A DNA stretch of 64,000 nt from an uncultured Carboxylicivirga sp. (GTDB taxonomy: Bacteria > Bacteroidota > Bacteroidia > Bacteroidales > Marinilabiliaceae): assembly GCF_963674565.1 (NCBI RefSeq), contig NZ_OY771430.1, positions 930,001-994,000 on the forward strand, in the 5' to 3' direction. The position numbers were made by a program, and so were the translations under genes. Shown here in pieces: positions 46,746-56,066 of the stretch (position 1 is the stretch's first letter; each line of letters opens with the position of its first letter). The notes below the pieces were generated by a model. It made no database searches. It was not told where the DNA came from and saw nothing but the letters and a program-made list of their open reading frames with translations.

Positions 46746-47456
46746 ATGAAAACTTATAAAGAAAAGGTAAAACAATATGGTGATAACATTTCTGTTTTAG
46801 AAGAAGAAATAGATTTGAAGTTACAAGTGGAATACCTTAAGGAAAGTGCAAATGTTAAGAAAGTTCTGGATGCAGTTCAGGTTCTAAAAGACAAGAATAA
46901 ACTGTTTGATGATGGAATGAGCCTTAATGACAAACGTTTATTGCTAAGTAAATTGGCTTCTGTAAATGAGGTAGAAGCTTTTCGTACATTGGAACAATAT
47001 AAACAAAAGCCTGATAAATCATTGATGGAATGGAGTGTGTTGGCTTATCAGGAAAGTAAAATGTTATTGGAAAGTAGCCTGCTGGATAAACCTCCCTTAT
47101 TTATTTCTACAGGACTGGGAGGTAAAGGAACCAAGCTTCGGTATTTTATTGTTATTAAATCCATTAAAGGAAAGTATTTCTCTGATTTTCAAACACAGGT
47201 TATCTTAAGAGAGATAGATTATGCTTTTAAGAAGGAGGAAGCTGAGTTGGAAGACATCAGGTTTTTTGGTTATTTTGCAACTCTCACAGTTTTGATACCT
47301 CTTAGTGTCGGGCTAAAAACTATTTTGGCAGATATTGTACAAAACTGTAATGAGATGGGAGGATTTGTTGATAAACGCATGTTAATAACTAATTCCCGAA
47401 AGTTAACATTAAACCAAATTAAAAAAGCCATTGATTCATCAGATCAGGTATCCTAA
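46746..47456 (+). CDS. Uncharacterised 236-residue protein
   Basis: I do not recognise a named family. The protein is soluble at the N-terminus: the first 90 residues are helical and coiled-coil-like, with KEKVKQYGDNISVLEEEIDLKLQVEYLKE. A central beta-rich block (PPLFISTGLGGKGTKLRYFIVIKSIKGKYFSDFQTQVILREIDYAFKKEEAELEDIRFFGYFATLTVLIPLSVGLKTIL) suggests a compact domain. No signal peptide or catalytic motif is seen. It is divergent from feoAB and runs 33 bp ahead of the thiamine-binding-type gene, so the two may share a transcript. Codon use is ordinary. Confidence 0.7.
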   Translation: MKTYKEKVKQYGDNISVLEEEIDLKLQVEYLKESANVKKVLDAVQVLKDKNKLFDDGMSLNDKRLLLSKLASVNEVEAFRTLEQYKQKPDKSLMEWSVLAYQESKMLLESSLLDKPPLFISTGLGGKGTKLRYFIVIKSIKGKYFSDFQTQVILREIDYAFKKEEAELEDIRFFGYFATLTVLIPLSVGLKTILADIVQNCNEMGGFVDKRMLITNSRKLTLNQIKKAIDSSDQVS

Positions 47457-47489
47457 GAGTTAATTAATGGCTGTGTAATTACTTTTAAA

Positions 47490-47801
47490 ATGAAAAATAA
47501 ACAAGTAAATGTAGCCATTCAGGTTTTGCCTTTTACCGATACATCCAGAACTTATGCCGTTGTTGATAAAGCAATTGAGGTAATTGAAAACTCTGGATTA
47601 AAATATCGCGTAACACCATTTGAAACAGTAATAGAAGGTAAGTATTCAGAAGTGATGGAAGTAGTTATGAAAGCTCAGGAAGCATGTTATACAGGAGGAG
47701 CAGAAAGTTTGCTATGTAACTTGAAAATTCAATCACATTCGGAGAAAGAAGTGACTATTGAAGATAAGACGGGAAAATATGATAATAAAAAAGGCTGTTG
47801 A
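47490..47801 (+). CDS. MTH1187-family (thiamine-binding fold) protein
   Basis: A 103-residue protein with the ferredoxin-like pattern of the MTH1187/YkoF family: VNVAIQVLPF strand, TYAVVDKAIEVIENSGLKYRVTPFETVIEGKYSEVMEVVMKAQEAC, then LLCNLKIQSH. Members bind thiamine or hydroxymethylpyrimidine; that role here is inference. The coding end overlaps its own terminator stem. It follows the uncharacterised gene at 46746. Confidence 0.8.
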   Translation: MKNKQVNVAIQVLPFTDTSRTYAVVDKAIEVIENSGLKYRVTPFETVIEGKYSEVMEVVMKAQEACYTGGAESLLCNLKIQSHSEKEVTIEDKTGKYDNKKGC

Positions 47802-47817
47802 AAAACAGCCTTTTTTT
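47787..47817 (+). terminator. Terminator overlapping the stop codon of the MTH1187-like gene
   Basis: AAAAAAGGCTGTT / AACAGCCTTTTTT stem with a four-base loop; the upstream arm contains the last codons and the first base of the TGA stop at 47799-47801. Confidence 0.9.
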
Positions 47818-47835
47818 ATGTTTTAAAACAAAATA

Positions 47836-48204
47836 CTATTCATGCAAATCTTCAAACTCAACATTTGTATATTCATTTGAAGCAACCACTTCTTCTTCAT
47901 ATACTTCTTCTCTTTCTGTTAAGTCAAAGTTTTGATTCTTTTTGATGAAGTCAATAGTTTCCTGAAGACCTTCAATAAATTTATCGAAATCTTCTTTATA
48001 CAAGAAAACCTTATGTTTTTCAAAGTGATAGCGACCATCCTGATCGTATCTCTTTTTGCTTTCAGTAACGGTTAAATAGTAATCTTCTTTGCGAGTAGCT
48101 TTTACATCAAAGAAGTATGTACGTTTTCCTGCCCGTACTGCTTTTGAAAAGATTTCCTCTCTATCATTCTTTTCAATTTCTTCTTTTTTATCAAATCCTT
48201 CCAT
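47836..48204 (-). CDS. DUF3276 PUR-family nucleic-acid-binding protein
   Basis: A 122-residue protein from MEGFDKKEEIEKND. A longer frame reaching 48270 lacks support, since family members begin near this Met. The body EEIFSKAVRAGKRTYFFDVKATRKEDYYLTVTESKKR and FEKHKVFLYKEDFDKFIEGLQETIDFI is the bacterial PUR-alpha-like fold (DUF3276). Related proteins bind single-stranded DNA or RNA. The C-terminus is acidic. It is monocistronic and convergent with the preceding gene. Confidence 0.88.
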   Translation of the reverse strand: MEGFDKKEEIEKNDREEIFSKAVRAGKRTYFFDVKATRKEDYYLTVTESKKRYDQDGRYHFEKHKVFLYKEDFDKFIEGLQETIDFIKKNQNFDLTEREEVYEEEVVASNEYTNVEFEDLHE

Positions 48205-48603
48205 TGTGTTTTTGCGTTTAGGAAACATATTGTATGCACCAAAAGTGATAAAAATTTCGGTATTCACCAATCTTTTTTTACAAAAATTTGATGTTTTTTA
48301 ATTTTGTTCACATTGTTCAAAGCTTTTGAAAAATGCTTATTTGTTGGGTTTCATTGATTTTGATATTGTTTTATGGTGTATGATATCTAAAGAATAATGA
48401 TAACCTCCCTATAGATATGAATTGAAATGATTCAAGTATTACTGTTTAATAAAATATTTATAAGTATTTATTTGTAAGACTGGATAAGATGAATTTTAAT
48501 CACAAATACTGGATTTTTAACATTTATTTTTATTCAGAATTTGCTGTTTATCCACCAAAAAAACTCTACTTTTGCACCAAATACTAAAAAAAGTTCTTAT
48601 AGG
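48205..48603. other. AT-rich divergent region upstream of nusB
   Basis: About 400 bp between the DUF3276 gene and nusB, mostly A/T-rich. It contains the nusB -7 element near its right edge. No coding frame or RNA gene was recognised. Confidence 0.5.
48567..48574 (+). promoter_or_regulatory. -7 element for the nusB operon
   Basis: TACTTTTG matches TAnnTTTG; a TTTG at 48540-48543 lies 23 bp upstream, slightly wide. It falls 29 bp before the ATG at 48604, which rules against a TTG start at 48541. Confidence 0.5.
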
Positions 48604-49539
48604 ATGTTAAGTAGAAGATTGTTAAGGGTAAAGGTTATGCAAATGGCTTATGCACATCACCAAAAAGGTGAATCATCCATTCAGCAAACCGAGAAAGAGT
48701 TATTTCATAGCATTACCAAATCTCACGAGTTATATCATACTTTTCTGCTGTTAATGTTGGAGTTGAAATCATTTGCAGAAAAGAGAATTGAATTGCGTAA
48801 ACAAAAAAATCGTCCTACCGAAGAAGATTTAAATCCCAATTTACGTTTTGTTGAGAATGCTTTATTGTTGCAATTAGCTGATAATAAAGAACTGTTAGCT
48901 TACAATGCAAAGAACGGAAATCCATGGGTAAATAATCCTGAAGTTATTAAAGGTGTTTTCGAAACCATTACCAAGTCGGCTTTATATGAAGATTATATGA
49001 AGTCTGAATCAGGTGATTACGATTCGGATGTTAAGTTTATTGCCAAGTTAATTGAAAAAGTAATAGCACCTTACGAGGGGTTGTATTCTCTTTTTGAAGA
49101 ACAAAGTGTTTATTGGAATGATGAAATTGAATTTATTATTTCAATGGTTGTAAAAACGGTTAAAGGTTTCAAAAAGGAGAATGGAGATAATGAACACCTT
49201 TTACCCGAATTCAAAGACGAAGAGGATCAGGATTTCGTAAAACAATTGTTGCGCAAAACACTGCTTAACCATAATGAAAACATGGAATTAATCAAGAAGT
49301 TTACTAAAAACTGGGATTATGACCGTGTGGCATACATTGATATTGTATTAATGCAAATTGCAATTGCCGAAATTGTTGAATTCAAAAATATTCCGGTTAA
49401 TGTTTCATTAAATGAATATATTGAAATAGCTAAGTTTTATTCAACTAACAAAAGTGGATTGTTCATTAATGGCGTGTTGGATAAAATTGTGGAGTATTTA
49501 ATTGAGCAAAAAATTATAAATAAACCAGGAAAAGCATAA
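48604..49539 (+). CDS. nusB: Transcription antitermination factor NusB (long Bacteroidota form)
   Basis: A 311-residue protein. The ATG at 48604 gives MLSRRLLRVKVMQMAYAH, the usual NusB start; an upstream in-frame TTG precedes the promoter. The NusB domain is at the C-terminus (about 190-305), with KFTKNWDYDRVAYIDIVLMQIAIAEI and VNVSLNEYIEIAKFYSTNKSGLFINGVLDKI. NusB binds boxA RNA in rRNA leaders with NusE and prevents early termination. An rRNA operon with boxA-like sites lies about 4.5 kb downstream. It leads a compact operon with the DUF1573 gene 4 bp later. Confidence 0.94.
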   Translation: MLSRRLLRVKVMQMAYAHHQKGESSIQQTEKELFHSITKSHELYHTFLLLMLELKSFAEKRIELRKQKNRPTEEDLNPNLRFVENALLLQLADNKELLAYNAKNGNPWVNNPEVIKGVFETITKSALYEDYMKSESGDYDSDVKFIAKLIEKVIAPYEGLYSLFEEQSVYWNDEIEFIISMVVKTVKGFKKENGDNEHLLPEFKDEEDQDFVKQLLRKTLLNHNENMELIKKFTKNWDYDRVAYIDIVLMQIAIAEIVEFKNIPVNVSLNEYIEIAKFYSTNKSGLFINGVLDKIVEYLIEQKIINKPGKA

Positions 49540-49543
49540 CGCA

Positions 49544-49936
49544 ATGCGCCTTGTTACATTCTTCATTCTGGGATTGATAATAATTACTTCCTGTCAGAGC
49601 AATGTTTCTCACAAGAAGGGAATAAGTAAAGGATTTATTGAATTCAAGGAAAAATCTTTTAGTTTTGGAACCCTGAATGAAGGAGATGTGGTAGGTCATC
49701 GGTTTACTTTTATTAATACAGGCTCAGAACCGGTATTAATATTAAATGTTGAAAAAAGTTGTGGTTGTACTGATGTTAGGTATCCACAGGTACCAGTCAA
49801 GTCTGGTGACTCAGCTTTTGTCGAATTGGTATTTGATACAAGAGGATGGTCAGGACGACAGGTAAAACAGGTGAAAGTCGTGTCAAATGATTCTATTGGG
49901 ATTCGTGAACTTAGAATCTGGGCTGATATTAATTAA
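49544..49936 (+). CDS. DUF1573 lipoprotein
   Basis: A 130-residue protein with a lipoprotein signal (lipobox TSC, Cys17). The DUF1573 immunoglobulin-like fold is recognised by FSFGTLNEGDVVGHRFTFINTGSEPVLILNVEKSCGCTDVRYP; the CGC motif is typical. Such proteins are common in Bacteroidota; function unknown. The start is 4 bp after nusB, so it is in the same operon, with yajC 24 bp downstream. Confidence 0.88.
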   Translation: MRLVTFFILGLIIITSCQSNVSHKKGISKGFIEFKEKSFSFGTLNEGDVVGHRFTFINTGSEPVLILNVEKSCGCTDVRYPQVPVKSGDSAFVELVFDTRGWSGRQVKQVKVVSNDSIGIRELRIWADIN

Positions 49937-49960
49937 GAATTGGAAATATAATAGAGAGTT

Positions 49961-50290
49961 ATGAATAATTTATTAAACGTATTTTTAAGCTTACCTCCTC
50001 AGGCTGCTGAAGGTGGTAATCCTTTACTGAATTTTGCACCTTTTATTTTAATCATTGTGGTATTTTATTTTTTCATGATTCGTCCACAGATGAAGCGTCA
50101 GAAAGAATTGCGTAAATACCGTGAAGCATTGAAGAAAGGTGATAAAGTTGTTACTACCGGAGGAATCTATGGTAAAGTTTCTGAAGTAAAAGATACATAT
50201 GTTGTTGTTGAAATAGCTGATAATGTAAAAGTTAAGATGGATAAGTCGGCTATTGTTATGGATATGACAGACGTAACAACTAATAAGTAA
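49961..50290 (+). CDS. yajC: Preprotein translocase subunit YajC
   Basis: A 109-residue SecDF-associated protein: one N-terminal helix (LLNFAPFILIIVVFYFFMIRPQMKRQKELRKY) and a C-terminal beta domain with KGDKVVTTGGIYGKVSEVKDTYVVVEIADNVKVKMDKSAI. It helps protein export at the inner membrane. It is the third gene of the nusB operon, ending just before a hairpin that may separate it from ybbR. Confidence 0.95.
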   Translation: MNNLLNVFLSLPPQAAEGGNPLLNFAPFILIIVVFYFFMIRPQMKRQKELRKYREALKKGDKVVTTGGIYGKVSEVKDTYVVVEIADNVKVKMDKSAIVMDMTDVTTNK

Positions 50291-50299
50291 TTTTTTTTT

Positions 50300-50340
50300 A
50301 AAAGACCATTGACTACTTTTGTGTATCAATGGTCTTTTTT
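50300..50340 (+). promoter_or_regulatory. Terminator hairpin whose loop carries a -7 promoter element, between yajC and ybbR
   Basis: A perfect 13-bp stem, AAAAGACCATTGA (50300-50312) with TCAATGGTCTTTT (50326-50338), ends in a T run touching the ybbR ATG. The 13-base loop contains TACTTTTG (50314-50321), an exact TAnnTTTG. No TTTG was found at -33. It could end the upstream transcript and restart one. Confidence 0.6.
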
Positions 50341-51357
50341 ATGGATAAAATTCAGGCTTTAGTAGGCCGATACATCAAATATATACAGGCTCGGATTAAA
50401 GAGCTTCGAGAAGACAAGAATGCACTTATTTTTTTGTTCTTCCTTTTTCTTTCTACTATTTTCTGGATACTAAATGCCTTAAGTAAGGATAATTATACGT
50501 CCGACTTACAATATCCTATTCGTATCTCCAACGATAATAAAAACGAATTGATAATTGGTGATGTGCGCCGAGATCTAACGCTCAAAGTAAGAGGCGGAGG
50601 GTTTTCAATTCTTAATTATCATCTCAACGAAAAGTTTTTAACGCAAACCATCGATCTGACAGGCTTGCCAAGGGTGAAAGTGCAGGATGTAGATGGAGTA
50701 ATCATTTCAACAAAAGAGTATCAGAGCAGGATAGAAGGGAAGTTAGCAACAGGAATGTCATTGGTGGATATTTCACCTGATACACTTTTTATTCCATTGG
50801 TTGAAAAAGTTTCTAAAAAAATACCTGTTAAACTAAACGCTTCCATTGAGTTTGTTAAGCAATGTCAATTATCTGGTAAAATTAAAATGCAACCTGATTC
50901 AGTGATTGTTTCAGGTCCGAGCAATATTGTTGATACATTAAGCAGTATTTATACAAAGCCACAGGTATTTGCTGAATTGAAAGATACCCTTGTTCGTAAT
51001 ATCGGATTAAGAGAAGAAAAGTGGCTGGAATATTCAACCAAGAGAGTTGTAATAAATATTCCTGTTGAACCTTTTACCGAAGCTTCAGTTCAGGTTCCTT
51101 TAATGGCCGAAGGATTGCCTGATTCTTTACTTTTAAAAACATTTCCTTCAGAAGTTAGAGTGGCCTATCGATTGGGATTATCAAAGGCATTGTTTAATCC
51201 TTCTGATTTCTTGTTTACATTAGATTTTACAGATGTGGATTTGAGTAATTTACCCCAGAGAATGAAGGTCAAACTAAAAAGTAGACCTGAAAATATTGGG
51301 CAAATGAATTATTCGCCTTTATTTGTTGAATTTCTGTTAGAGAAAAATACAAAATAA
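50341..51357 (+). CDS. YbbR-like domain membrane-anchored protein
   Basis: A 338-residue protein from the ATG at 50341; an ATG at 50329 would lie in the terminator arm. One membrane anchor (ALIFLFFLFLSTIFWILNAL) is followed by YbbR-like repeats of beta strands (IPVKLNASIEFVKQCQLSGKIKMQPDSVIVSGPSNIVDTLSSIYTKP). The role of YbbR proteins in Bacteroidota is unknown. coaE follows after 17 bp. Confidence 0.82.
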   Translation: MDKIQALVGRYIKYIQARIKELREDKNALIFLFFLFLSTIFWILNALSKDNYTSDLQYPIRISNDNKNELIIGDVRRDLTLKVRGGGFSILNYHLNEKFLTQTIDLTGLPRVKVQDVDGVIISTKEYQSRIEGKLATGMSLVDISPDTLFIPLVEKVSKKIPVKLNASIEFVKQCQLSGKIKMQPDSVIVSGPSNIVDTLSSIYTKPQVFAELKDTLVRNIGLREEKWLEYSTKRVVINIPVEPFTEASVQVPLMAEGLPDSLLLKTFPSEVRVAYRLGLSKALFNPSDFLFTLDFTDVDLSNLPQRMKVKLKSRPENIGQMNYSPLFVEFLLEKNTK

Positions 51358-51374
51358 TTAAAACTGATTTCTTC

Positions 51375-51950
51375 ATGTTAAAAATAGGATTGACAGGTGG
51401 AATAGGCAGTGGAAAATCAACGGTTGCTAAGTTTTTTGAGGTATTGGGTATTCCTGTTTATTATGCAGATGTCAGGGCTAAAGTGTTGATGAATACAAAT
51501 TTTGAAGTGATCAGTAAAGTGAAAGACTTATTGGGGGATGATGCTTATTTTATGAAAGAACTGAATCGTTCATTTGTGGCTCAAAAAGTATTTAATGATA
51601 AGAGTTTGTTACAACAATTAAATGCAATTGTTCATCCGGCTGTAAAGAATGATTTTGAATATTGGATTCAATCACACAGTTCATGTAAGATGATAGTGCA
51701 GGAAGCAGCTGTTTTGTTCGAAAATGGAGGTTACAGCAATTTTGATCATATGGTTTTAGTTACTGCTCCTGAAGAAATCCGTATAAAAAGAGTAATGTCC
51801 AGAGATAATTCAACTGTAGATCAGGTAAGGGAAAGATTGAATAATCAGTGGAGTGATGAAAAGAAGGTGAAATTGACAGATAGTATCATTATAAATGATG
51901 ATAGAAAATCAATTATTGAACAGGTTACGAATTTAATTAAAAATTTATAG
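51375..51950 (+). CDS. coaE: Dephospho-CoA kinase
   Basis: A 191-residue kinase catalysing the final step of CoA synthesis. The P-loop GGIGSGKS is at 8-15, with GIPVYYADVRAKVLM as the dephospho-CoA region and the RVMSRDNSTVDQVRERLNNQWSDEKK lid. Length is normal. It overlaps no gene but the next ATG follows directly after its stop, so it is co-translated with the DnaJ-like gene. Confidence 0.96.
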   Translation: MLKIGLTGGIGSGKSTVAKFFEVLGIPVYYADVRAKVLMNTNFEVISKVKDLLGDDAYFMKELNRSFVAQKVFNDKSLLQQLNAIVHPAVKNDFEYWIQSHSSCKMIVQEAAVLFENGGYSNFDHMVLVTAPEEIRIKRVMSRDNSTVDQVRERLNNQWSDEKKVKLTDSIIINDDRKSIIEQVTNLIKNL

Positions 51951-51951
51951 T

Positions 51952-52680
51952 ATGGGTTTTTGGGGATCAATCATTGGTGCAGGATTAGGATGGTGGACTT
52001 TAGGTCCGATTGGTGCAATCATGGGATTGGTTTTAGGAAATATGACCGAAGAACAATCTAAATTTCTGAATAGCCAGGGAAAAGATAGAACTGCACAATC
52101 CCGTAATGGTTTTTTATCTGCTTTATTAGTCTTGGTTGCTGCAGTTATGAAGGCAGATGGAAAGGTGGTTCGTTCTGAATTGGATTTTGTAAAAAGAAGC
52201 TTGATCTTAACTTTTGGAGAAAAGCAGGCTTCTGATGCTTTGATATTATTGCGTGATATATTAAAACAGGATATACCGGTAAAAGATGTAGTTCATCAAA
52301 TAAGAGTAAATGTTCCATACGATTCAAGATTACAATTGCTTCATCTTTTATATGGTATCGCAAAGGCCGATGGACACTTTGCAGAAGAAGAAAAAAGATT
52401 GATTGAGCTTATTGCTCATGGTTTGGGTATTTCAATTAGTGATTTCGAATCTATAAAAGGTACATATGGAACTGATTTGAAATCGTTGTATAAAGTTTTG
52501 GAAATTGATGAATCAGCATCTAATGAAGATGTGAAGAAAGCTTATCGTAAAATGGCAGTTCGTTTTCATCCGGATAAAGTGGCACATCTGGGAGATGATA
52601 TTAAAAAGAGTGCAGAAGAGAAGTTTAAGAAGGTAAACGAAGCCTACGAAAAAATCAGAAAAGAACGAAATATGAAATAG
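51952..52680 (+). CDS. TerB-DnaJ (DjlA-like) co-chaperone
   Basis: A 242-residue protein. A glycine-rich N-terminal hydrophobic segment (GSIIGAGLGWWTLGPIGAIMGLVLG) resembles the DjlA membrane part. The middle is TerB-like (FLSALLVLVAAVMKADGKVVRSELDFVKR and AKADGHFAEEEKRLIE). The C-terminal J domain has LYKVLEIDESASNEDVKKAYRKMAVRFHPDK with an intact HPD motif. It probably stimulates DnaK at the membrane. The start is 1 bp after coaE's stop. Confidence 0.9.
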   Translation: MGFWGSIIGAGLGWWTLGPIGAIMGLVLGNMTEEQSKFLNSQGKDRTAQSRNGFLSALLVLVAAVMKADGKVVRSELDFVKRSLILTFGEKQASDALILLRDILKQDIPVKDVVHQIRVNVPYDSRLQLLHLLYGIAKADGHFAEEEKRLIELIAHGLGISISDFESIKGTYGTDLKSLYKVLEIDESASNEDVKKAYRKMAVRFHPDKVAHLGDDIKKSAEEKFKKVNEAYEKIRKERNMK

Positions 52681-52705
52681 GGTAGTGATATACCTGATGT
52701 TTTAT

Positions 52706-52735
52706 TTTGGATAAAGAGGATAAGTTATATTTTTG
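52706..52735 (+). promoter_or_regulatory. Promoter of the DUF5606 gene
   Basis: TTTG at 52706-52709, 18 bp spacer, TATTTTTG at 52728-52735, a good match to the Bacteroidota consensus, 23 bp before the ATG. Confidence 0.65.
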
Positions 52736-52758
52736 CAGCAAAATTAAAAACGGAATTT

Positions 52759-53184
52759 ATGTTGAAAGGATTATTAGCCATTTCAGGACAACGTGGATTG
52801 TTTAAAATGGTTTCTCAGGCCAAAAATTCAATTATTGTCGAGTCATTGTTAGACGGTAAACGTATTCCTGCTTATGCAACTTCGCGTATCAGCGCACTTG
52901 AAGATATCTCTATATACACTGAAGAAGAAGATGTTAAGTTGTCAGATGTTTTTAGAGCTATCTATGCAAAGGAAAATGGAGGCAAAGCAATTGATGTCAA
53001 AAGCTCTGGAAATGAGTTGAAGAAATACTTTGAAGAAGTTTTACCTTCGTACGACAAAGACAGAGTTTATGTGTCTGATATCAAAAAAGTGTTGACGTGG
53101 TACAATCTTTTAGTTGAAAACGATTTGTTGGATCCGAATGCTCCTGATGAAGATGCGGAAGAAGAAAAAGAATCAGCAGAATAA
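52759..53184 (+). CDS. DUF5606 family protein
   Basis: A 141-residue protein matching DUF5606 of Bacteroidota: LLAISGQRGLFKMVSQAKNSIIVESLLDGKRIPAYATSRISALEDISIYTEEEDVKLSDVF is the diagnostic block. A helical C-terminal half (KKYFEEVLPSYDKDRVYVSDIKKVLTWYNLL) and a very acidic tail follow. Function unknown, cytoplasmic. It has its own promoter and terminator and is the last gene before the rRNA operon. Confidence 0.88.
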   Translation: MLKGLLAISGQRGLFKMVSQAKNSIIVESLLDGKRIPAYATSRISALEDISIYTEEEDVKLSDVFRAIYAKENGGKAIDVKSSGNELKKYFEEVLPSYDKDRVYVSDIKKVLTWYNLLVENDLLDPNAPDEDAEEEKESAE

Positions 53185-53206
53185 TATTTATAAATTAAAT
53201 AGTAAG

Positions 53207-53238
53207 AGGAGATGTTTTATTAAGCATCTCCTTTTTTA
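53207..53238 (+). terminator. Terminator after the DUF5606 gene
   Basis: AGGAGATG / CATCTCCT stem with a T-rich loop and six trailing T. Confidence 0.75.
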
Positions 53239-53446
53239 TTCAATAGTTCCTTTTGAATAAATAAAATGGCTAAATTTTTTAGAGAGAATTAGATTATTCT
53301 AAACCTTTTTGTGTAATAAATGTTAGATATAACACTGTAAGGAAATATGGGATTCAAATATTTTAAACTTTTATTTCTCTCTAACCCGCATCAAACCAGC
53401 CAAGAAACACAAATTAACAGAGTATAATCAAAAAAGAATGTTTTTT

Positions 53447-53480
53447 GATTTGGAAGTTTGGGAAAAACTGCCTTATTTTG
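53447..53480 (+). promoter_or_regulatory. rRNA operon promoter P1
   Basis: TTTG at 53449-53452, 21-bp gap, TTATTTTG (-7; one base short of TAnnTTTG). It is followed by TTTGCACCCGCTT, shared with P2 (TTTGCAGCCGCTT). Both start with GATTTGGAAG. Confidence 0.55.
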
Positions 53481-53694
53481 CACCCGCTTTTGAGAACAAC
53501 GGTTGTCATGAAAAGCAGACGGGGCGGGCGATAGGCTGGTCTTTAAATAATGAAAGCAAAGAAAGTTTTTGACAGAAGGGGAAGATTTCATATCTTGTCA
53601 TTCTGCTCCAAAAAAAAGGTTTTTAAGAGGCAAAAGAAGAGTTAGGGATTGAAAATGAGCGACTCGAAAAAAAGAAGAAAAAAACTTAAAAAAA

Positions 53695-53729
53695 GATTTG
53701 GAAGATAAAACAAAAACTACTTACCTTTG
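53695..53729 (+). promoter_or_regulatory. rRNA operon promoter P2
   Basis: TTTG at 53697-53700, exactly 21 bp, then TACCTTTG at 53722-53729: a full match to the TTTG/TAnnTTTG consensus. It lies 248 bp after P1 with similar flanks, so the two look like duplicated promoters. Confidence 0.75.
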
Positions 53730-53816
53730 CAGCCGCTTCTCAAACGAGGGATGGCGATAAAGCGAAGATCAAACGTTGATTTTCGGATAAAAAAAGACAT
53801 AATGGTTAGCTAAAAA

Positions 53817-53900
53817 TTCAGTTCGATTCTGAATATGTCACAAGAGCAAAAGAGAAGGCTAAGAACTTCGAGCTCAAAAGATCTTTGAAAATATTGAATA
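53817..53900 (+). promoter_or_regulatory. rRNA leader element, copy 1, with boxA-like site
   Basis: TTCAGTTCGATTCTG...TCACAAG (53817-53844) followed by GATCTTTGAAAATATTG starting at 53880, resembling a boxA antitermination site. A similar pair precedes 23S at 56209. Role as an antitermination module is inference. Confidence 0.5.
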
Positions 53901-54072
53901 GTACCTAAACGAGCAAAGCTCGTTCCATTATTGAGAGAGAAGTATAATGAATTAGGTTGATTTAAATCATCTTGATACATGATACTGAAATCTTGATACT
54001 AAAATGAAAAGGTAAAAAGTGAACCTGAAGTCAATGGTATAAATAATTTTGAAAGCATTAAAAATTTTTATA

Positions 54073-55592
<1,520 letters not shown>

Positions 55593-55862
55593 GGAGAAAT
55601 TGTTTATGCCATTCAGGCACTTTTCACCTTTTAGGTATTATTTAAAAAGAATAAGTAGAAAGTAGAAAAGGCAAAAGGAAAAGTAGAAAGAGATACACAA
55701 TGTAAATCACTACTGACTACAGTCTAACAAACTACTGCCTATTTAAACAGCGTCAAGCACATCCTATAGACGGATAGACCATTAGACGATAGATAATTAG
55801 AAAGATCTAAAAGTCTAAGCATCTAAAGTCTGCTAGTCAAGGGAAAAAGACGACACTGCAAC
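55593..55862 (+). other. 16S-tRNA spacer
   Basis: Holds the downstream arm of the 16S processing stem (CCATTCAGGCACTTTTCACC, starting 55609) and the left arm of a stem enclosing the tRNA pair (55767-55787). Otherwise A/T- and AGAC/CTAA-rich low-complexity sequence. Confidence 0.6.
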
Positions 55863-55939
55863 AGTCCCGTAGCTCAGTTGGTTAGAGCACTACACTGATA
55901 ATGTAGGGGTCGGCAGTTCAAGTCTGCCCGGGACTACCA
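55863..55939 (+). tRNA. tRNA-Ile(GAT)
   Basis: 77 nt including encoded CCA. The acceptor AGTCCCG/CGGGACT pairs perfectly. The anticodon loop CTGATAA gives GAT, flanked by a CTACA/TGTAG stem, and the T-loop GTTCAAG is present. It sits in the usual 16S-23S spacer position. Confidence 0.96.
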
Positions 55940-55944
55940 TAAAA

Positions 55945-55978
55945 AAGCTATCAGCTAATAGCTATTGGCTAACAGCTT
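55945..55978. repeat. AGCTAATAGC-type spacer repeat, copy 1
   Basis: A run of AGCTATCAGCTAATAGCT-like units with internal symmetry between the two tRNAs. Related runs occur at 56234-56266 and 59270-59305 in the other spacers of the same operon. Confidence 0.5.
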
Positions 55979-55989
55979 AAAAAAAACAT

Positions 55990-56066
55990 GGGGGATTAGC
56001 TCAGCTGGCTAGAGCGCCTGCCTTGCACGCAGGAGGTCATCGGTTCGACTCCGATATTCTCCACCA
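55990..56066 (+). tRNA. tRNA-Ala(TGC)
   Basis: 77 nt with encoded CCA. The acceptor GGGGGAT/ATTCTCC pairs with two G-U wobbles. Anticodon TGC in CTTGCAC with a CCTGC/GCAGG stem; T-loop GTTCGAC. It follows tRNA-Ile by 50 bp. Confidence 0.96.

Noticed and set aside
48541..48603. TTG at 48541 as the nusB start
   Set aside because: A -7 element lies downstream of it, and the ATG at 48604 gives the standard NusB N-terminus.
53391..53591. Minus-strand frame in the rRNA promoter region
   Set aside because: It covers promoter P1 and the adjacent leader sequence and lacks similarity or codon bias.
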